Assembly (NCBI GenBank): GCA_028279365.1
Contig: JANQNX010000016.1
Span: 18,017-82,016 of the forward strand
Reading direction: 5' to 3'
Length of the DNA: 64,000 nucleotides
Source of the DNA: Gammaproteobacteria bacterium
Lineage (GTDB): Bacteria; Pseudomonadota; Gammaproteobacteria; Eutrophobiales; Eutrophobiaceae
Numbering within the stretch: the first letter of the stretch is position 1; each line of letters starts with the position of its first letter. A model generated the notes under the pieces. That model saw nothing but the letters and a program-made list of their open reading frames with translations, ran no database searches and was not told where the DNA came from. A program made the position numbers and the translations under genes. This document shows, in pieces, positions 35,511 through 43,858 of this stretch.

Positions 35511-37324
35511 CCTTGCTTTTTTGAGACATATTTTCCCCGACCTTCAGGAACAAGTTTTTTTGCTCGAATCCAGTCAATCGCCTTAAAAAAACGTTCTCGA
35601 GGAATGTTTAATTTGCCTTCATGCCAGTTATCTCTGGCTGCTAGCACAATTGCTTCATCAGTTATTTCTAATTTATCAAGCAATAAATTATTCCAAGCTG
35701 CATAAACAGTCGCAAAGATTTCTGCTTTTTCTGTGTCCATTTTCAACATTAATTTAACAAGATTTTCAAAACCTGTTAGTAGTTCAGCTTCATTCAATGC
35801 ATTCCTCGCTTTTTCTGCAATTACACTAAATTGACTACTCTTTTCTAAAACATAGCCTGTAGATTTATTACCTTTAAAAACGAAAAAACCGGCTTTTTTT
35901 GCTCGAGGTTTTACTTTTTTATTAAAATGTTGAAAGTCATTAGGGCCCGCTGCGTCTTGTATTGGTTTGCGATCCAATTCGATACCAAGCATTGATTCAG
36001 CCATATGCACAATTTTTTCGGCTTTAACATGGCCAAACTGTCTTTCTTTACCAACTTTTTTGTGTGCTTCATAAGCAAGTGCCAATATACCAATATGTAA
36101 ATCAGTCGTACTAATACCAGGAATACGGTTAGGAAAAGGAATAACATTATCAATAATATCTTCACTGATATTAGTTAATTCCCCTGTAAAGGCTTTTTGA
36201 AGTAAGGCATTGAATAATTCGTTAGATTTTTCCAAATTCGCTTGGGCTTGTTGTTTTTGTTCTTCGATTTTTTTAACACGTTCGGCGAATTGGTTTTGGA
36301 ATTCGATTGGAGCGTGAAGTATTTTAATATTTTGTAACTCCTGTGCATTAATATTTGCCATACCAACAATGTTCTTACACATGTTTTCAAGAATTAATTT
36401 ACCATGCCGAGAGTTAAGATACCCCCAAATATAGTATGGATTTGCTAAATCATTTGCTCTAACACGAATCAAATATCCAGCAATTGCCATTTGTTCATCT
36501 TCAGAGTATATCCCTGTCTTACCTACCAATTCTTTACTGTTTGTTCTATTAAAAAGAACATCACCTTTTTTAACCAAATATTTTTCCTTATCTTTTTCCG
36601 AGAGGTTTATATATTTCAAATCCTTATAATCCATATAACCTTGATAAGTAATATTATTCATTCTTAAATATGGATACTTTCCACCCTCATTAGCTTTAGC
36701 ACTAGTCCCATACTTAACTTCAGATACTAGATCACGAATAGTTCCCAGTTTAAATTTCTTAGTGTTAGTAAAAGGATCACCAAACATTTCAAGGAACAGG
36801 GATTGGCTGAGTTGGATGTAGTGTTTGACGAGTTGTTGGTCTTTTTGTCTTAAGGCATCCGCCGCATCTAATATCGCCGCAATCTGTTTTTGTTCTTCGA
36901 GTGGTGGGAGTGGAATTAACTGTCTGGCAATTGTTTTATGCCCTAAATGCTTTTGAATTCCACCTTTCATTTGCTTTTGAAGCATCGACTGAAAAATATT
37001 AGACGATAAAATAAAAAATAGATAATCTCTACTAACGTAATCAAGATTGAATGAAATTTTGAACAAATTATTACTTAGTATGCCATTTTTACCTTTAAAC
37101 ACTCTACCTGGGCTTCCTGTATTTGCCATTACCAAGTCATTAACAGTTACCTTTTTAATATCATAATCATCATCGACAAAACTAAGACTTTTATCAGTTA
37201 GAAAGTCGGCAATATAGAGATATCTATAACCACCATCATATAGAGTGGTTGATGTTTTAGATTTCGGTATTTGTACACCTTGTGTGGTTTGACAAATAGC
37301 GCCGATTTCTACAAATCTACTCAC
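35507..37324 (-). CDS. hsdS: Type I specificity subunit HsdS with a C-terminal extension
   Basis: Determines the DNA target of the restriction-modification complex. Two target-recognition domains are separated by the conserved helical spacer PLPPLEEQKQIAAILDAADALRQKD split around residues 130-155, and a second helical part (KIEEQKQQAQANLEKSNELF) closes the normal HsdS near residue 390. A further 210 residues or so follow (STTDLHIGILALAYEAHKKV to the end). They contain blocks such as AAGPNDFQHF, ATVYAAWNNLL and ARDNWHEGKLNIPRERFF. That extension is not part of classical HsdS. The gene overlaps hsdM by four bases. Confidence 0.93.
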   Translation of the reverse strand: MSRFVEIGAICQTTQGVQIPKSKTSTTLYDGGYRYLYIADFLTDKSLSFVDDDYDIKKVTVNDLVMANTGSPGRVFKGKNGILSNNLFKISFNLDYVSRDYLFFILSSNIFQSMLQKQMKGGIQKHLGHKTIARQLIPLPPLEEQKQIAAILDAADALRQKDQQLVKHYIQLSQSLFLEMFGDPFTNTKKFKLGTIRDLVSEVKYGTSAKANEGGKYPYLRMNNITYQGYMDYKDLKYINLSEKDKEKYLVKKGDVLFNRTNSKELVGKTGIYSEDEQMAIAGYLIRVRANDLANPYYIWGYLNSRHGKLILENMCKNIVGMANINAQELQNIKILHAPIEFQNQFAERVKKIEEQKQQAQANLEKSNELFNALLQKAFTGELTNISEDIIDNVIPFPNRIPGISTTDLHIGILALAYEAHKKVGKERQFGHVKAEKIVHMAESMLGIELDRKPIQDAAGPNDFQHFNKKVKPRAKKAGFFVFKGNKSTGYVLEKSSQFSVIAEKARNALNEAELLTGFENLVKLMLKMDTEKAEIFATVYAAWNNLLLDKLEITDEAIVLAARDNWHEGKLNIPRERFFKAIDWIRAKKLVPEGRGKYVSKKQG

Positions 37325-38802
37325 CCCAACATCTCCTTCAATGCTGCCAAGGCTTCGCTTCTTTCTTTATCCAATTGTTCTATATCGGTAATAATCTTTT
37401 CTGGCGGATCGTATTCTACTCCTTCATACACAGCTTCTTTATAGCGGTTAATGCTTAAGTCCCATTCGTTTTCTTTAATTTCTTGCATTGGCACCGTAAA
37501 ACTTTGATCGGTACGTTTGCGTTTTGCTTCCGCTTTCGGGTTTTTAAAGCGTTTTAGAATATCGGGAATGTTAGATTCTTTTACTTCGCTGCGCTTATCA
37601 TCAAGACTAAAACCATCGGCCTGCATATCGTAGAACCAGACATTATCCGTGCCGCCGTTACTGGTTTTGGTAAAAATCAATATTGCCGTACTGACTCCGG
37701 CATACGGCTTAAACACACCGCTGGGCATAGATATAACGGCTTCGAGTCGATGCCCTTCTACAATAGTCTGGCGGATTTGTTTATGTGCTTTCGATGAACC
37801 GAACAACACGCCATCAGGAATAATCACCGCACATCGACCACCAACTTTTAACATGCGTAACATCAAGGCTAAAAACAGTAGTTCGGTTTTTTTGGTTTTA
37901 ACAGTTTTTAATAATGAATCATCCACACCATCATAATCCAGCGAACCTTTAAACGGAGGGTTGGCAAGCATTAATGTATATTGTTCGCGACTGTCTTTAT
38001 TCGCTTCGCTTAAAGCATCTTTCGCAATAAGGTTTGGTTGTTCTATCGCATGTAGTTGCAGGTTCATTGCCGCAATACGTAGCATAGTGGGATCAAACTC
38101 AACGCCGGTAAACATGTCGCTATTAAAATGTTTGCGAAAATCTTCATCATGCAACCAATCAGCATGATGCTCATAAATATATTCACCTGCGGCGACTAAA
38201 AAGCCAGCTGTACCACAAGCCGGATCGCATATCCGATCTTCCTGTTTTGGTTGCATCATCTCAACCATCATTTTAATAATGTGGCGTGGTGTGCGGAATT
38301 GTCCATTAGTACCTGCGGTGGCAATTTTCGACAACAGGTATTCATACAGATCGCCTTTGGTATCGCGATCATCCATTTGAATCTTATCGATCATCTGCAC
38401 AACCTGATCCAGTAACTTCGGTGTCGGGATCATAAAGGTCGCACCTTTCATGTATTGCGCAAATACGCCGGCCTCATCACCCAATTGTTTCATGTGTTCA
38501 AACACGGTGAGGTTGTCCGCATCTTCCTGCGGTTGAGTGAAGAGCTGAAACATTGTTTCCGGATCTTTATCCTTGAAATTCTTCCAACGAAGTTTGTCGT
38601 GCTGTTCTTTATAAAGACTGCGCTTGGCTTCACCACCAATCATACTGGCTTTCTTTTCTTCCAGTTGTTGGCGTTCACACAAACGACGCAGAAATAATAG
38701 ATACGTAAATTGCTCGATGACCGTCAGCGGATTACTGATCCCCCCTGTCCAGAAAGTCTCCCAGATTTTATCGACCTGACTTTTTAATTCGCCTGTTACC
38801 AT
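37321..38802 (-). CDS. hsdM: Type I DNA methyltransferase subunit HsdM
   Basis: N6-adenine methyltransferase of 493 residues. The N-terminal helical part (KIWETFWTGGISNPLTVIEQ) binds HsdS. The SAM-binding motif CDPACGTAGFL lies near residue 195 and the catalytic NPPF near residue 280. The downstream block FYDMQADGFSLDDKRS is typical of HsdM. An AAAGGAAATC ribosome-binding region precedes the ATG. It follows the Fic gene by eight bases and overlaps hsdS, so the methylase is translated early in the operon. Confidence 0.96.
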   Translation of the reverse strand: MVTGELKSQVDKIWETFWTGGISNPLTVIEQFTYLLFLRRLCERQQLEEKKASMIGGEAKRSLYKEQHDKLRWKNFKDKDPETMFQLFTQPQEDADNLTVFEHMKQLGDEAGVFAQYMKGATFMIPTPKLLDQVVQMIDKIQMDDRDTKGDLYEYLLSKIATAGTNGQFRTPRHIIKMMVEMMQPKQEDRICDPACGTAGFLVAAGEYIYEHHADWLHDEDFRKHFNSDMFTGVEFDPTMLRIAAMNLQLHAIEQPNLIAKDALSEANKDSREQYTLMLANPPFKGSLDYDGVDDSLLKTVKTKKTELLFLALMLRMLKVGGRCAVIIPDGVLFGSSKAHKQIRQTIVEGHRLEAVISMPSGVFKPYAGVSTAILIFTKTSNGGTDNVWFYDMQADGFSLDDKRSEVKESNIPDILKRFKNPKAEAKRKRTDQSFTVPMQEIKENEWDLSINRYKEAVYEGVEYDPPEKIITDIEQLDKERSEALAALKEMLG

Positions 38803-38810
38803 GATTTCCT

Positions 38811-39923
38811 TTAATACTTCTTAAATTTATTTGAATCTTTCGTTATCAGTTTCATTAACTTTGGATTAATGAAAATGTTTTCTCTACCTACTTTCTTGGC
38901 TTGTAATACACCAATGTTTTCTAATTTCTTTAAGTACTCTGATGCGGTTTGTCGCTTTGCTATATCTGCTTCGACTAAATTACTTATGCGGCAATACGGT
39001 TGTTCAAAAATTATATCGACTAATTCCCGCGTATAGATTTTCGGTTGTTCTTCTTTTACGTATTCAACTGTGTCTTCTATTAGGTTTCTTATTGCTGTAA
39101 TTTTACCCATTGTCCAGCGCGCGGTTTCTTCCACGGCTTTTAGCATATACATGATCCAGGACTCCCAATCTTCTTCCTTCGTTACTTGTAGTAATAATTG
39201 ATAATAATCACTTTTATTCTGGATAATGTATCGACTTAGATACATGATGGGCAGGGTTAATAATCCTTCTTGTACTAAAAACAGATTGTTAACAATTCTC
39301 CCTATCCGTCCGTTTCCATCTGTAAAAGGATGTATTGCTTCAAACTGATAATGCGCAATAGCCATGCGTATTAATGGATCGACATCAGACTCATCATGTA
39401 AATAGGTTTCCCAATTCGCGAGAATATCTCTTATCTGTTTTTCGCCTTCTGGTGGTGTGTAAATAACCTCGCCCGTATTATCATTTGCCAACGCTGTACC
39501 CGGTACTTTGCGCACGGACATGTCGACATCTTTAATCTGGCTACATATCTTTTCTATCGTTGTTGTGTTTAATGGTCTTTTTGCTATCAATCGATAGCCA
39601 TCTAACAACGCTGTTCTATAGCGTAGCGCTTCTTTCGTTGCGCTATCCAGATATTTATCTGCACCAGCATTTATCTGAGCATGCATGAATAATTTATCTG
39701 TGGTCGTGACTATATTCTCTATCTCGGAACTGTCCTTTGCTTCGAGTAATGGCAAGGTATTAATCAACATTGCCTGATTTGGAATAAGTTCTGCGGCTTG
39801 TTTTAACTCCGCCAAGGCCGAACGCGAGTTAACACATTGTTTTAAAATGGATTTTGTCTCTACTTCCTTTGCAGGAGGTAGGTACGGTAAGTCGTTATAG
39901 GGTTTGTCTGGATTCCATTTCAT
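38811..39923 (-). CDS. Fic-family AMP-transferase with autoinhibitory motif and winged-helix-like C-terminus
   Basis: A 370-residue class II Fic protein. The inhibitory helix motif (S/T)xxxE(G/N) is SSEIEN at 65-70, and the active loop HPFTDGNGR is at 198-206. About 90 C-terminal residues ([31 protein letters not shown] region) look like a winged helix, as in SoFic-like proteins, and could bind DNA. It is the first gene of the restriction operon, eight bases before hsdM. Its upstream region carries a dense inverted-repeat array. It may regulate the operon or modify a target protein; which of these is open. Confidence 0.9.
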   Translation of the reverse strand: MKWNPDKPYNDLPYLPPAKEVETKSILKQCVNSRSALAELKQAAELIPNQAMLINTLPLLEAKDSSEIENIVTTTDKLFMHAQINAGADKYLDSATKEALRYRTALLDGYRLIAKRPLNTTTIEKICSQIKDVDMSVRKVPGTALANDNTGEVIYTPPEGEKQIRDILANWETYLHDESDVDPLIRMAIAHYQFEAIHPFTDGNGRIGRIVNNLFLVQEGLLTLPIMYLSRYIIQNKSDYYQLLLQVTKEEDWESWIMYMLKAVEETARWTMGKITAIRNLIEDTVEYVKEEQPKIYTRELVDIIFEQPYCRISNLVEADIAKRQTASEYLKKLENIGVLQAKKVGRENIFINPKLMKLITKDSNKFKKY

Positions 39924-39951
39924 AATCGCTATACATGATATATCCCGTTTA

Positions 39952-40102
39952 TTTCGACGTATTATCCGTTTATGTCGATAGGATCGACACGTTTTCTATA
40001 TATGTCGATATTTTTATATTTTTTCGACATATAATTAGAATATGTCTATAACATCGACATGTCAATATAATATGTCGATATTTTTATATTTTATCGACAT
40101 AT
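39952..40102. promoter_or_regulatory. Inverted-repeat operator array upstream of the fic-hsdMSR operon
   Basis: TATGTCGATA occurs at 39971, 40001 and 40071. Its complement in short forms (ATCGACA, TCGACATA, TATCGACAT) occurs at 39983, 40024, 40053 and 40093, with variants at 39953 and 40041. Two nearly identical inverted repeats of 31 bases start at 40001 and 40071, with arms TATGTCGATA and T(A/T)TCGACATA around an AT-rich centre. They begin exactly 70 bases apart. The array lies between the divergently spaced 5' end of fic and the 3' end of the nuclease gene and has no gene of its own. Confidence 0.75.
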
Positions 40103-40130
40103 CTATAATTAGGTCTATATGCAATGTTAT

Positions 40131-41012
40131 CTAATAGGTTTTGATCCCATACCTGAGTAATTCTCTGGGTAAGATATCATCCAGATTCTGTACATCCTGC
40201 TCGGTAAGTTCGATTAAATTAAATTCATACTTTTTATAAATAGATTGTTTATCTTCTTTACGCTTCAAGTATTTGGAGTTTTCTTCATAGCCCCAGTATT
40301 CGATGTAGACCTTGCCTGTTGGTAAATAGAAGTCGCAGTACACATCTTCTGCAATCGGAAGCTTTCTTTCATATGCATGAATGACTTCGGCCATGTAAAG
40401 CCAGTTGTCGATTAACATCTCTGATTTGGAACGCACATAGTGGCCATCTGTACAACGATGTTCTGCTTTAAACTTCTGTCTAAACTCATCATTGTTGGTA
40501 TGTTTGGATTCCGTCTCTGATTTCTCTTCAGATTTCGTACCTTGTAAATCGGAGATCGAATTTTGAAGAGAACCGTTACTAAGAATCTCTTGCGGCCAAA
40601 TTACATAAGGAGTTCCAGAACGTTTATTTTCTAACTGTTTACCCCCAAGTTTTTTACCTGGCTCAGTAATTGTCCAACCAACAAGTCCTCGCTTAATCCA
40701 GCCGAGTTCAGAGAATATAGGATTAATTTTATTTCGTGAGATTTTAAAATGTTTACTGATATCGGTTGCAGAGAGTAATTCGCCCTGCTCTGCATTATTC
40801 TTTTCATCATCCAGTATATTTTCAGGCCAAACTAAATAGCTTCCATACTTATCACTTTCTTTTATTTCGCCACCTACTGACTCGCCTTCTGGACTGATAA
40901 CCCAGCTGCCCTCATCTTCCTTTATATAGCCTTTTTCTTTTAATATTGTATCGACCTCATACTTCTTAAGTTCATTGGCTTTGGCAAGTGCAGTTGCTGA
41001 AATCTTATTCAT
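40131..41012 (-). CDS. Two-repeat winged-helix-like protein with PD-(D/E)XK-like nuclease domain
   Basis: A 293-residue protein not assigned to a named family. Residues about 5-66 and 80-143 are repeats of one module: a helix-turn-helix-like start (ISATALAKANELKKYEVDTIL / LSATDISKHFKISRNKINPIF), then G-x-W, GG and a WP(E/Q).IL ending. A Ser/Glu-rich linker follows. The C-terminal domain (about 185-293) has the order Glu198 (SKSEML), Asp227 (YCDFYL) and Glu238 (YIEYWG), matching a PD-(D/E)XK or Vsr-like nuclease core. It lies upstream of the restriction operon on the same strand, separated from fic by the operator array. It may be an extra defence effector or DNA-modification-dependent nuclease; that is inference. 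Confidence 0.7.
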   Translation of the reverse strand: MNKISATALAKANELKKYEVDTILKEKGYIKEDEGSWVISPEGESVGGEIKESDKYGSYLVWPENILDDEKNNAEQGELLSATDISKHFKISRNKINPIFSELGWIKRGLVGWTITEPGKKLGGKQLENKRSGTPYVIWPQEILSNGSLQNSISDLQGTKSEEKSETESKHTNNDEFRQKFKAEHRCTDGHYVRSKSEMLIDNWLYMAEVIHAYERKLPIAEDVYCDFYLPTGKVYIEYWGYEENSKYLKRKEDKQSIYKKYEFNLIELTEQDVQNLDDILPRELLRYGIKTY

Positions 41013-41834
41013 CGTCCCTCCTTTTCATTACATTCTCAATATTAACGGTGACAATACCGTTTGTTGCCAAAGATTATCTTTCAGGTGTGTTGTTATTTCA
41101 TATTTCTCAATCGATTAGTTAATTATACGTCCTTGTTCATAACTTTGAGATATTCATGTCATGTGGTTTATATGCCCTATTTTTCTGCCCAGGAATAATG
41201 CCAGGCCTTCTAACTTCACCATCGGGTAGATATCCGTGCTCGAATTGAACTTGGCAATACAAAGCTGTCAGTTTTGTTTCTGGATAATGGCTTTGGATCT
41301 GGCACCGCCAATGCTCGTAAAATGTAGTAGAGGAAGTAATCACTTACTTAACAAGTCTTGCTTAAACCAGAATAAACATTTTGGGCAAATTGCTAGTAAA
41401 ACTAACACAAGAATCATCTTGTACAGGTTTAGCTAACTGGCTTCTTATACACGTACTAGACAAATTTCTGCTGCGGTGGCGATGTCAACATGGTGTCTAT
41501 TTTTTTGCTTTACATACTGTTTCTAGTGTTTGTGTCAACCCTTTCATACAAATTTTATTCACATCATTTTTTTATATTGCGCTGCAACATTGCATAAGTG
41601 CGTTTTATCGCTCTGTATGTGAAGCGTTCACATGCAAGCTATTGTTTTTAATGAAATATAACAGCACTGGATAGATTTTAATCATTTTGTAACAAAGCCG
41701 ATTTTGACGCTCTTTTGTCGAACTGTGAGTCTCTATTCCACAAACTTATCCACAGAAAATGTGGATAAAGAACAATGCTTATTTAGAAGCAATAACTTAA
41801 GTTTTTTAACTAGAATTTAGTTTAATAATTACTG
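41013..41834. other. Long AT-rich region without a supported gene
   Basis: Between the nuclease gene and the sirtuin gene are 822 bases with no convincing gene. A 68-codon frame on the minus strand (41343-41137, GTG start, no ribosome-binding site) has protein-like composition and may be a gene remnant. The right part holds a strong DnaA-box pair. The region marks the right edge of the restriction island and may contain an old insertion scar, but no direct repeats or transposase remains were seen. Confidence 0.5.
41746..41768. repeat. Inverted pair of perfect DnaA-box sequences
   Basis: TTATCCACA (41746-41754) and TGTGGATAA (41760-41768) are perfect consensus DnaA boxes facing each other with a 5-base spacer. 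A further single TGTGGATAA lies at 11294-11302. dnaA and other origin genes are not in the window, so this need not be the origin. The pair could titrate DnaA or act in local regulation; as a hairpin it could also be a weak terminator. Confidence 0.55.
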
Positions 41835-42626
41835 CTAAATTAGTTGTTCCTGAATCCTGCCCAGACCCTCGGTGCAGGTCGCCTGAATGAACTGTCCGTC
41901 GCGACTAGCCCTTGTAATCTCGGTAAAATTCGTCGGCTCAATACCAATTTCGATGATAGTTTTCCCGTTTTGGTAAACCATATTGGCGATGTGATATGGC
42001 AACGTCGTTGAACCGGAAGTACCGAGTATCAGCAATATGTCGGTCTGATTTGCGGCGTTCAATGCGCTTTCAAATCTGAAGTAATGCTCGTTGTAAGATT
42101 CATCAAACCACAGTACATGCGAGCGAGTCATTGTTGCGCAATCAGGACAAGTAAGTAAACACTTCTCTTCTTCAGTTAGATTTTTGTGTTTATCTCTTGG
42201 CCACAGTTGTTGTGGCAACGGATAGAGTTTTTGCTGGCATTCCTTAGTACAACGCATCTGGAAAATATTGCCGTGGATTTGATAGGTGCGCTCTGGCGTA
42301 TTGCCCGCCAGCGGATGCAGGTTATCCACATTCTGCGTAATTAATAAAAACCGATCCTGTAACCGCTGTTCAAGCTCGACCAATATCTCATGTCCGCGAT
42401 TGGGTTTTGCCTCGCCGCAAATACCAGCCCGGTATAAATACCATTTCCAGACTTCCCACGGGTCTTGCTGAAACATTTGTTGAGTTGCCATTTCCTGCGG
42501 GTGGTATTCCCTGGAGCCAACCGTCCAATAGCCTTCCTGTCCGCGAAATGTGGGAATCCCGCTTTCGGCCGAGATACCGGCGCCAGTCAGGACGGTTAGG
42601 TTTTGATGTTCAGCAAGCAACGACAT
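41835..42626 (-). CDS. SIR2-family NAD-dependent protein deacylase
   Basis: A sirtuin of 263 residues. The NAD motif is GAGISAESGIPTFRG (15-29), followed by TQNVDNLH (97-104) with catalytic His118. Four zinc-binding cysteines are at 126, 130, 160 and 163 (CTKEC ... CPDC). The ending LILGTSGSTTLPYHIANM fits the Rossmann part. All key residues are present, so it is probably active. It lies just outside the restriction island; a role in defence cannot be excluded, but the full zinc domain favours an ordinary deacylase. Confidence 0.92.
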   Translation of the reverse strand: MSLLAEHQNLTVLTGAGISAESGIPTFRGQEGYWTVGSREYHPQEMATQQMFQQDPWEVWKWYLYRAGICGEAKPNRGHEILVELEQRLQDRFLLITQNVDNLHPLAGNTPERTYQIHGNIFQMRCTKECQQKLYPLPQQLWPRDKHKNLTEEEKCLLTCPDCATMTRSHVLWFDESYNEHYFRFESALNAANQTDILLILGTSGSTTLPYHIANMVYQNGKTIIEIGIEPTNFTEITRASRDGQFIQATCTEGLGRIQEQLI

Positions 42627-42841
42627 GCTGAGTAGATTAACAAATTTGAATTGGCTTCAAAGACGACTAAAAACCAGGGTAAGAAATACCGGGCTATGCA
42701 GTAACCTCCTCCTCACCTGCACGGGTGCACTTCACTCAATCACTACATGCCCGGCTGTTACAACAATGAAATAGTAGACCCACTTTTTACATAAAGCCCG
42801 TATTTCGTAGTGTTATCTGTTGGCTGACTAGTACAGTACGA

Positions 42842-43234
42842 TTAATATGGAGAGCTGAACTCACAGTCCAGATCAGGATAAGAGTTGGCGATCGCATTAA
42901 ATCCTGAAAACAGTTCGATCACCTCGCGCGCATGACCGAGCTCTTCCTTGGTCGCACCTCGCTGCGCCGCCATGGCTTCATGCGCAATGCTGCAATACGC
43001 ACAATTATTTGCCACCGAGACGGCAAAGGCGATGAGTTCGCGTGTTTTATGATCGAGCGGCCCATCTTCTAACATAATACGTTTTTCCCGTTGCCAGTTT
43101 TCGTTCAGCCAATCCGCGTCGACGCCGGCCATCGCCTTAAACAGGTTCGGCACCATACCGAAGTGTTGTTTGATATCGTCATACACGTCTTTAATCAGCC
43201 CAGTCGCGTCTTGTTCTTCCACCATAGTTACCAT
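42842..43234 (-). CDS. AhpD-like / carboxymuconolactone decarboxylase family protein
   Basis: A 130-residue protein with the redox motif CAYCSIAH (Cys78, Cys81, His85), as in AhpD-like alkylhydroperoxidases. Helices before and after fit the CMD fold. AGGAG precedes the ATG. It lies 28 bases downstream of the heme-protein gene on the same strand, which suggests a shared message and a role in redox protection. Confidence 0.88.
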   Translation of the reverse strand: MVTMVEEQDATGLIKDVYDDIKQHFGMVPNLFKAMAGVDADWLNENWQREKRIMLEDGPLDHKTRELIAFAVSVANNCAYCSIAHEAMAAQRGATKEELGHAREVIELFSGFNAIANSYPDLDCEFSSPY

Positions 43235-43262
43235 CGCTGTTCTCCTGTTACCTCAGCATCAC

Positions 43263-43826
43263 TCAGTTTGTCTTTACCAGTGTGAATGCGCCTCTTATAT
43301 CGCCCAGCTTAAAACCGGTCGCTTTGTCATCTGGATACAATCGTTTCAGTTCTGCGCTGAGCTCGGGCTGAATCTCACTCCCATGACAAGTTAAGCATAC
43401 GCCTTTAGTCGGTATCGCTTTCATAAAGCGTACACTGCTGTCGGTGGTTTCAATATGTTCCAACGAAGCCACTTCTTCACCTTGCGCCTTGCGTTGTTCA
43501 AATGTTTGCAGGACCTGTGTTTCCCATTCGTCCGGCGCATTATTTGGGTTTCGAACTTTTAACGACGTGCGCCCGACTTTCCACCCGTGCTGTTCTGATA
43601 CCGCTTTGGCAATTGCCGGTGCTTCGATATTACATACCTTGATCGCAGCAGTGGGCCCGCCCTCTGCCATCGCTTGTTTTAATGCCTTCATTAATTCGCC
43701 GCCTAGGGTTTTCATTGCCATTTTCGCTTCCATCACTTCTGTATCCGCTTCTGGCTCCGCATGGCTCATCATTGGAAACAAGACCATCAGGTTGAGTAAT
43801 GATAGGTAAAAGATAGAACGTGTCAT
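43263..43826 (-). CDS. Periplasmic c-type heme protein, DUF3365-like
   Basis: A 187-residue exported protein. The signal peptide ends SHA at residue 23. A single heme-attachment motif CLTCH (144-148) sits near the C-terminus. The helical N-terminal part (LMKALKQAMAEGGPTAAIKVCN) matches DUF3365/Tll0287-like heme proteins, thought to sense or transfer electrons. It lies between the transglycosylase gene and the AhpD-like gene on the same strand. Confidence 0.88.
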   Translation of the reverse strand: MTRSIFYLSLLNLMVLFPMMSHAEPEADTEVMEAKMAMKTLGGELMKALKQAMAEGGPTAAIKVCNIEAPAIAKAVSEQHGWKVGRTSLKVRNPNNAPDEWETQVLQTFEQRKAQGEEVASLEHIETTDSSVRFMKAIPTKGVCLTCHGSEIQPELSAELKRLYPDDKATGFKLGDIRGAFTLVKTN

Positions 43827-43858
43827 GTGTACCTCCTGGCGATAACAAACCGCCTGAC

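Noticed and set aside
39952..40102. CRISPR array
   Set aside because: Repeats are short, inverted and irregularly spaced, without unique spacers of constant length and without cas genes.
41381..41674. 97-codon plus-strand frame in the gene-poor region
   Set aside because: Cys/Phe-rich composition of random AT-rich DNA, no ribosome-binding site, no recognisable motif.
41746..41768. Chromosomal origin of replication
   Set aside because: Only two clustered DnaA boxes, no dnaA, dnaN, gyrB or mnmG neighbours and no clear unwinding element.
31027..41834. Integrated prophage or plasmid
   Set aside because: No integrase, terminase, capsid or replication genes and no flanking tRNA or direct repeat were seen; a defence island is the simpler reading.
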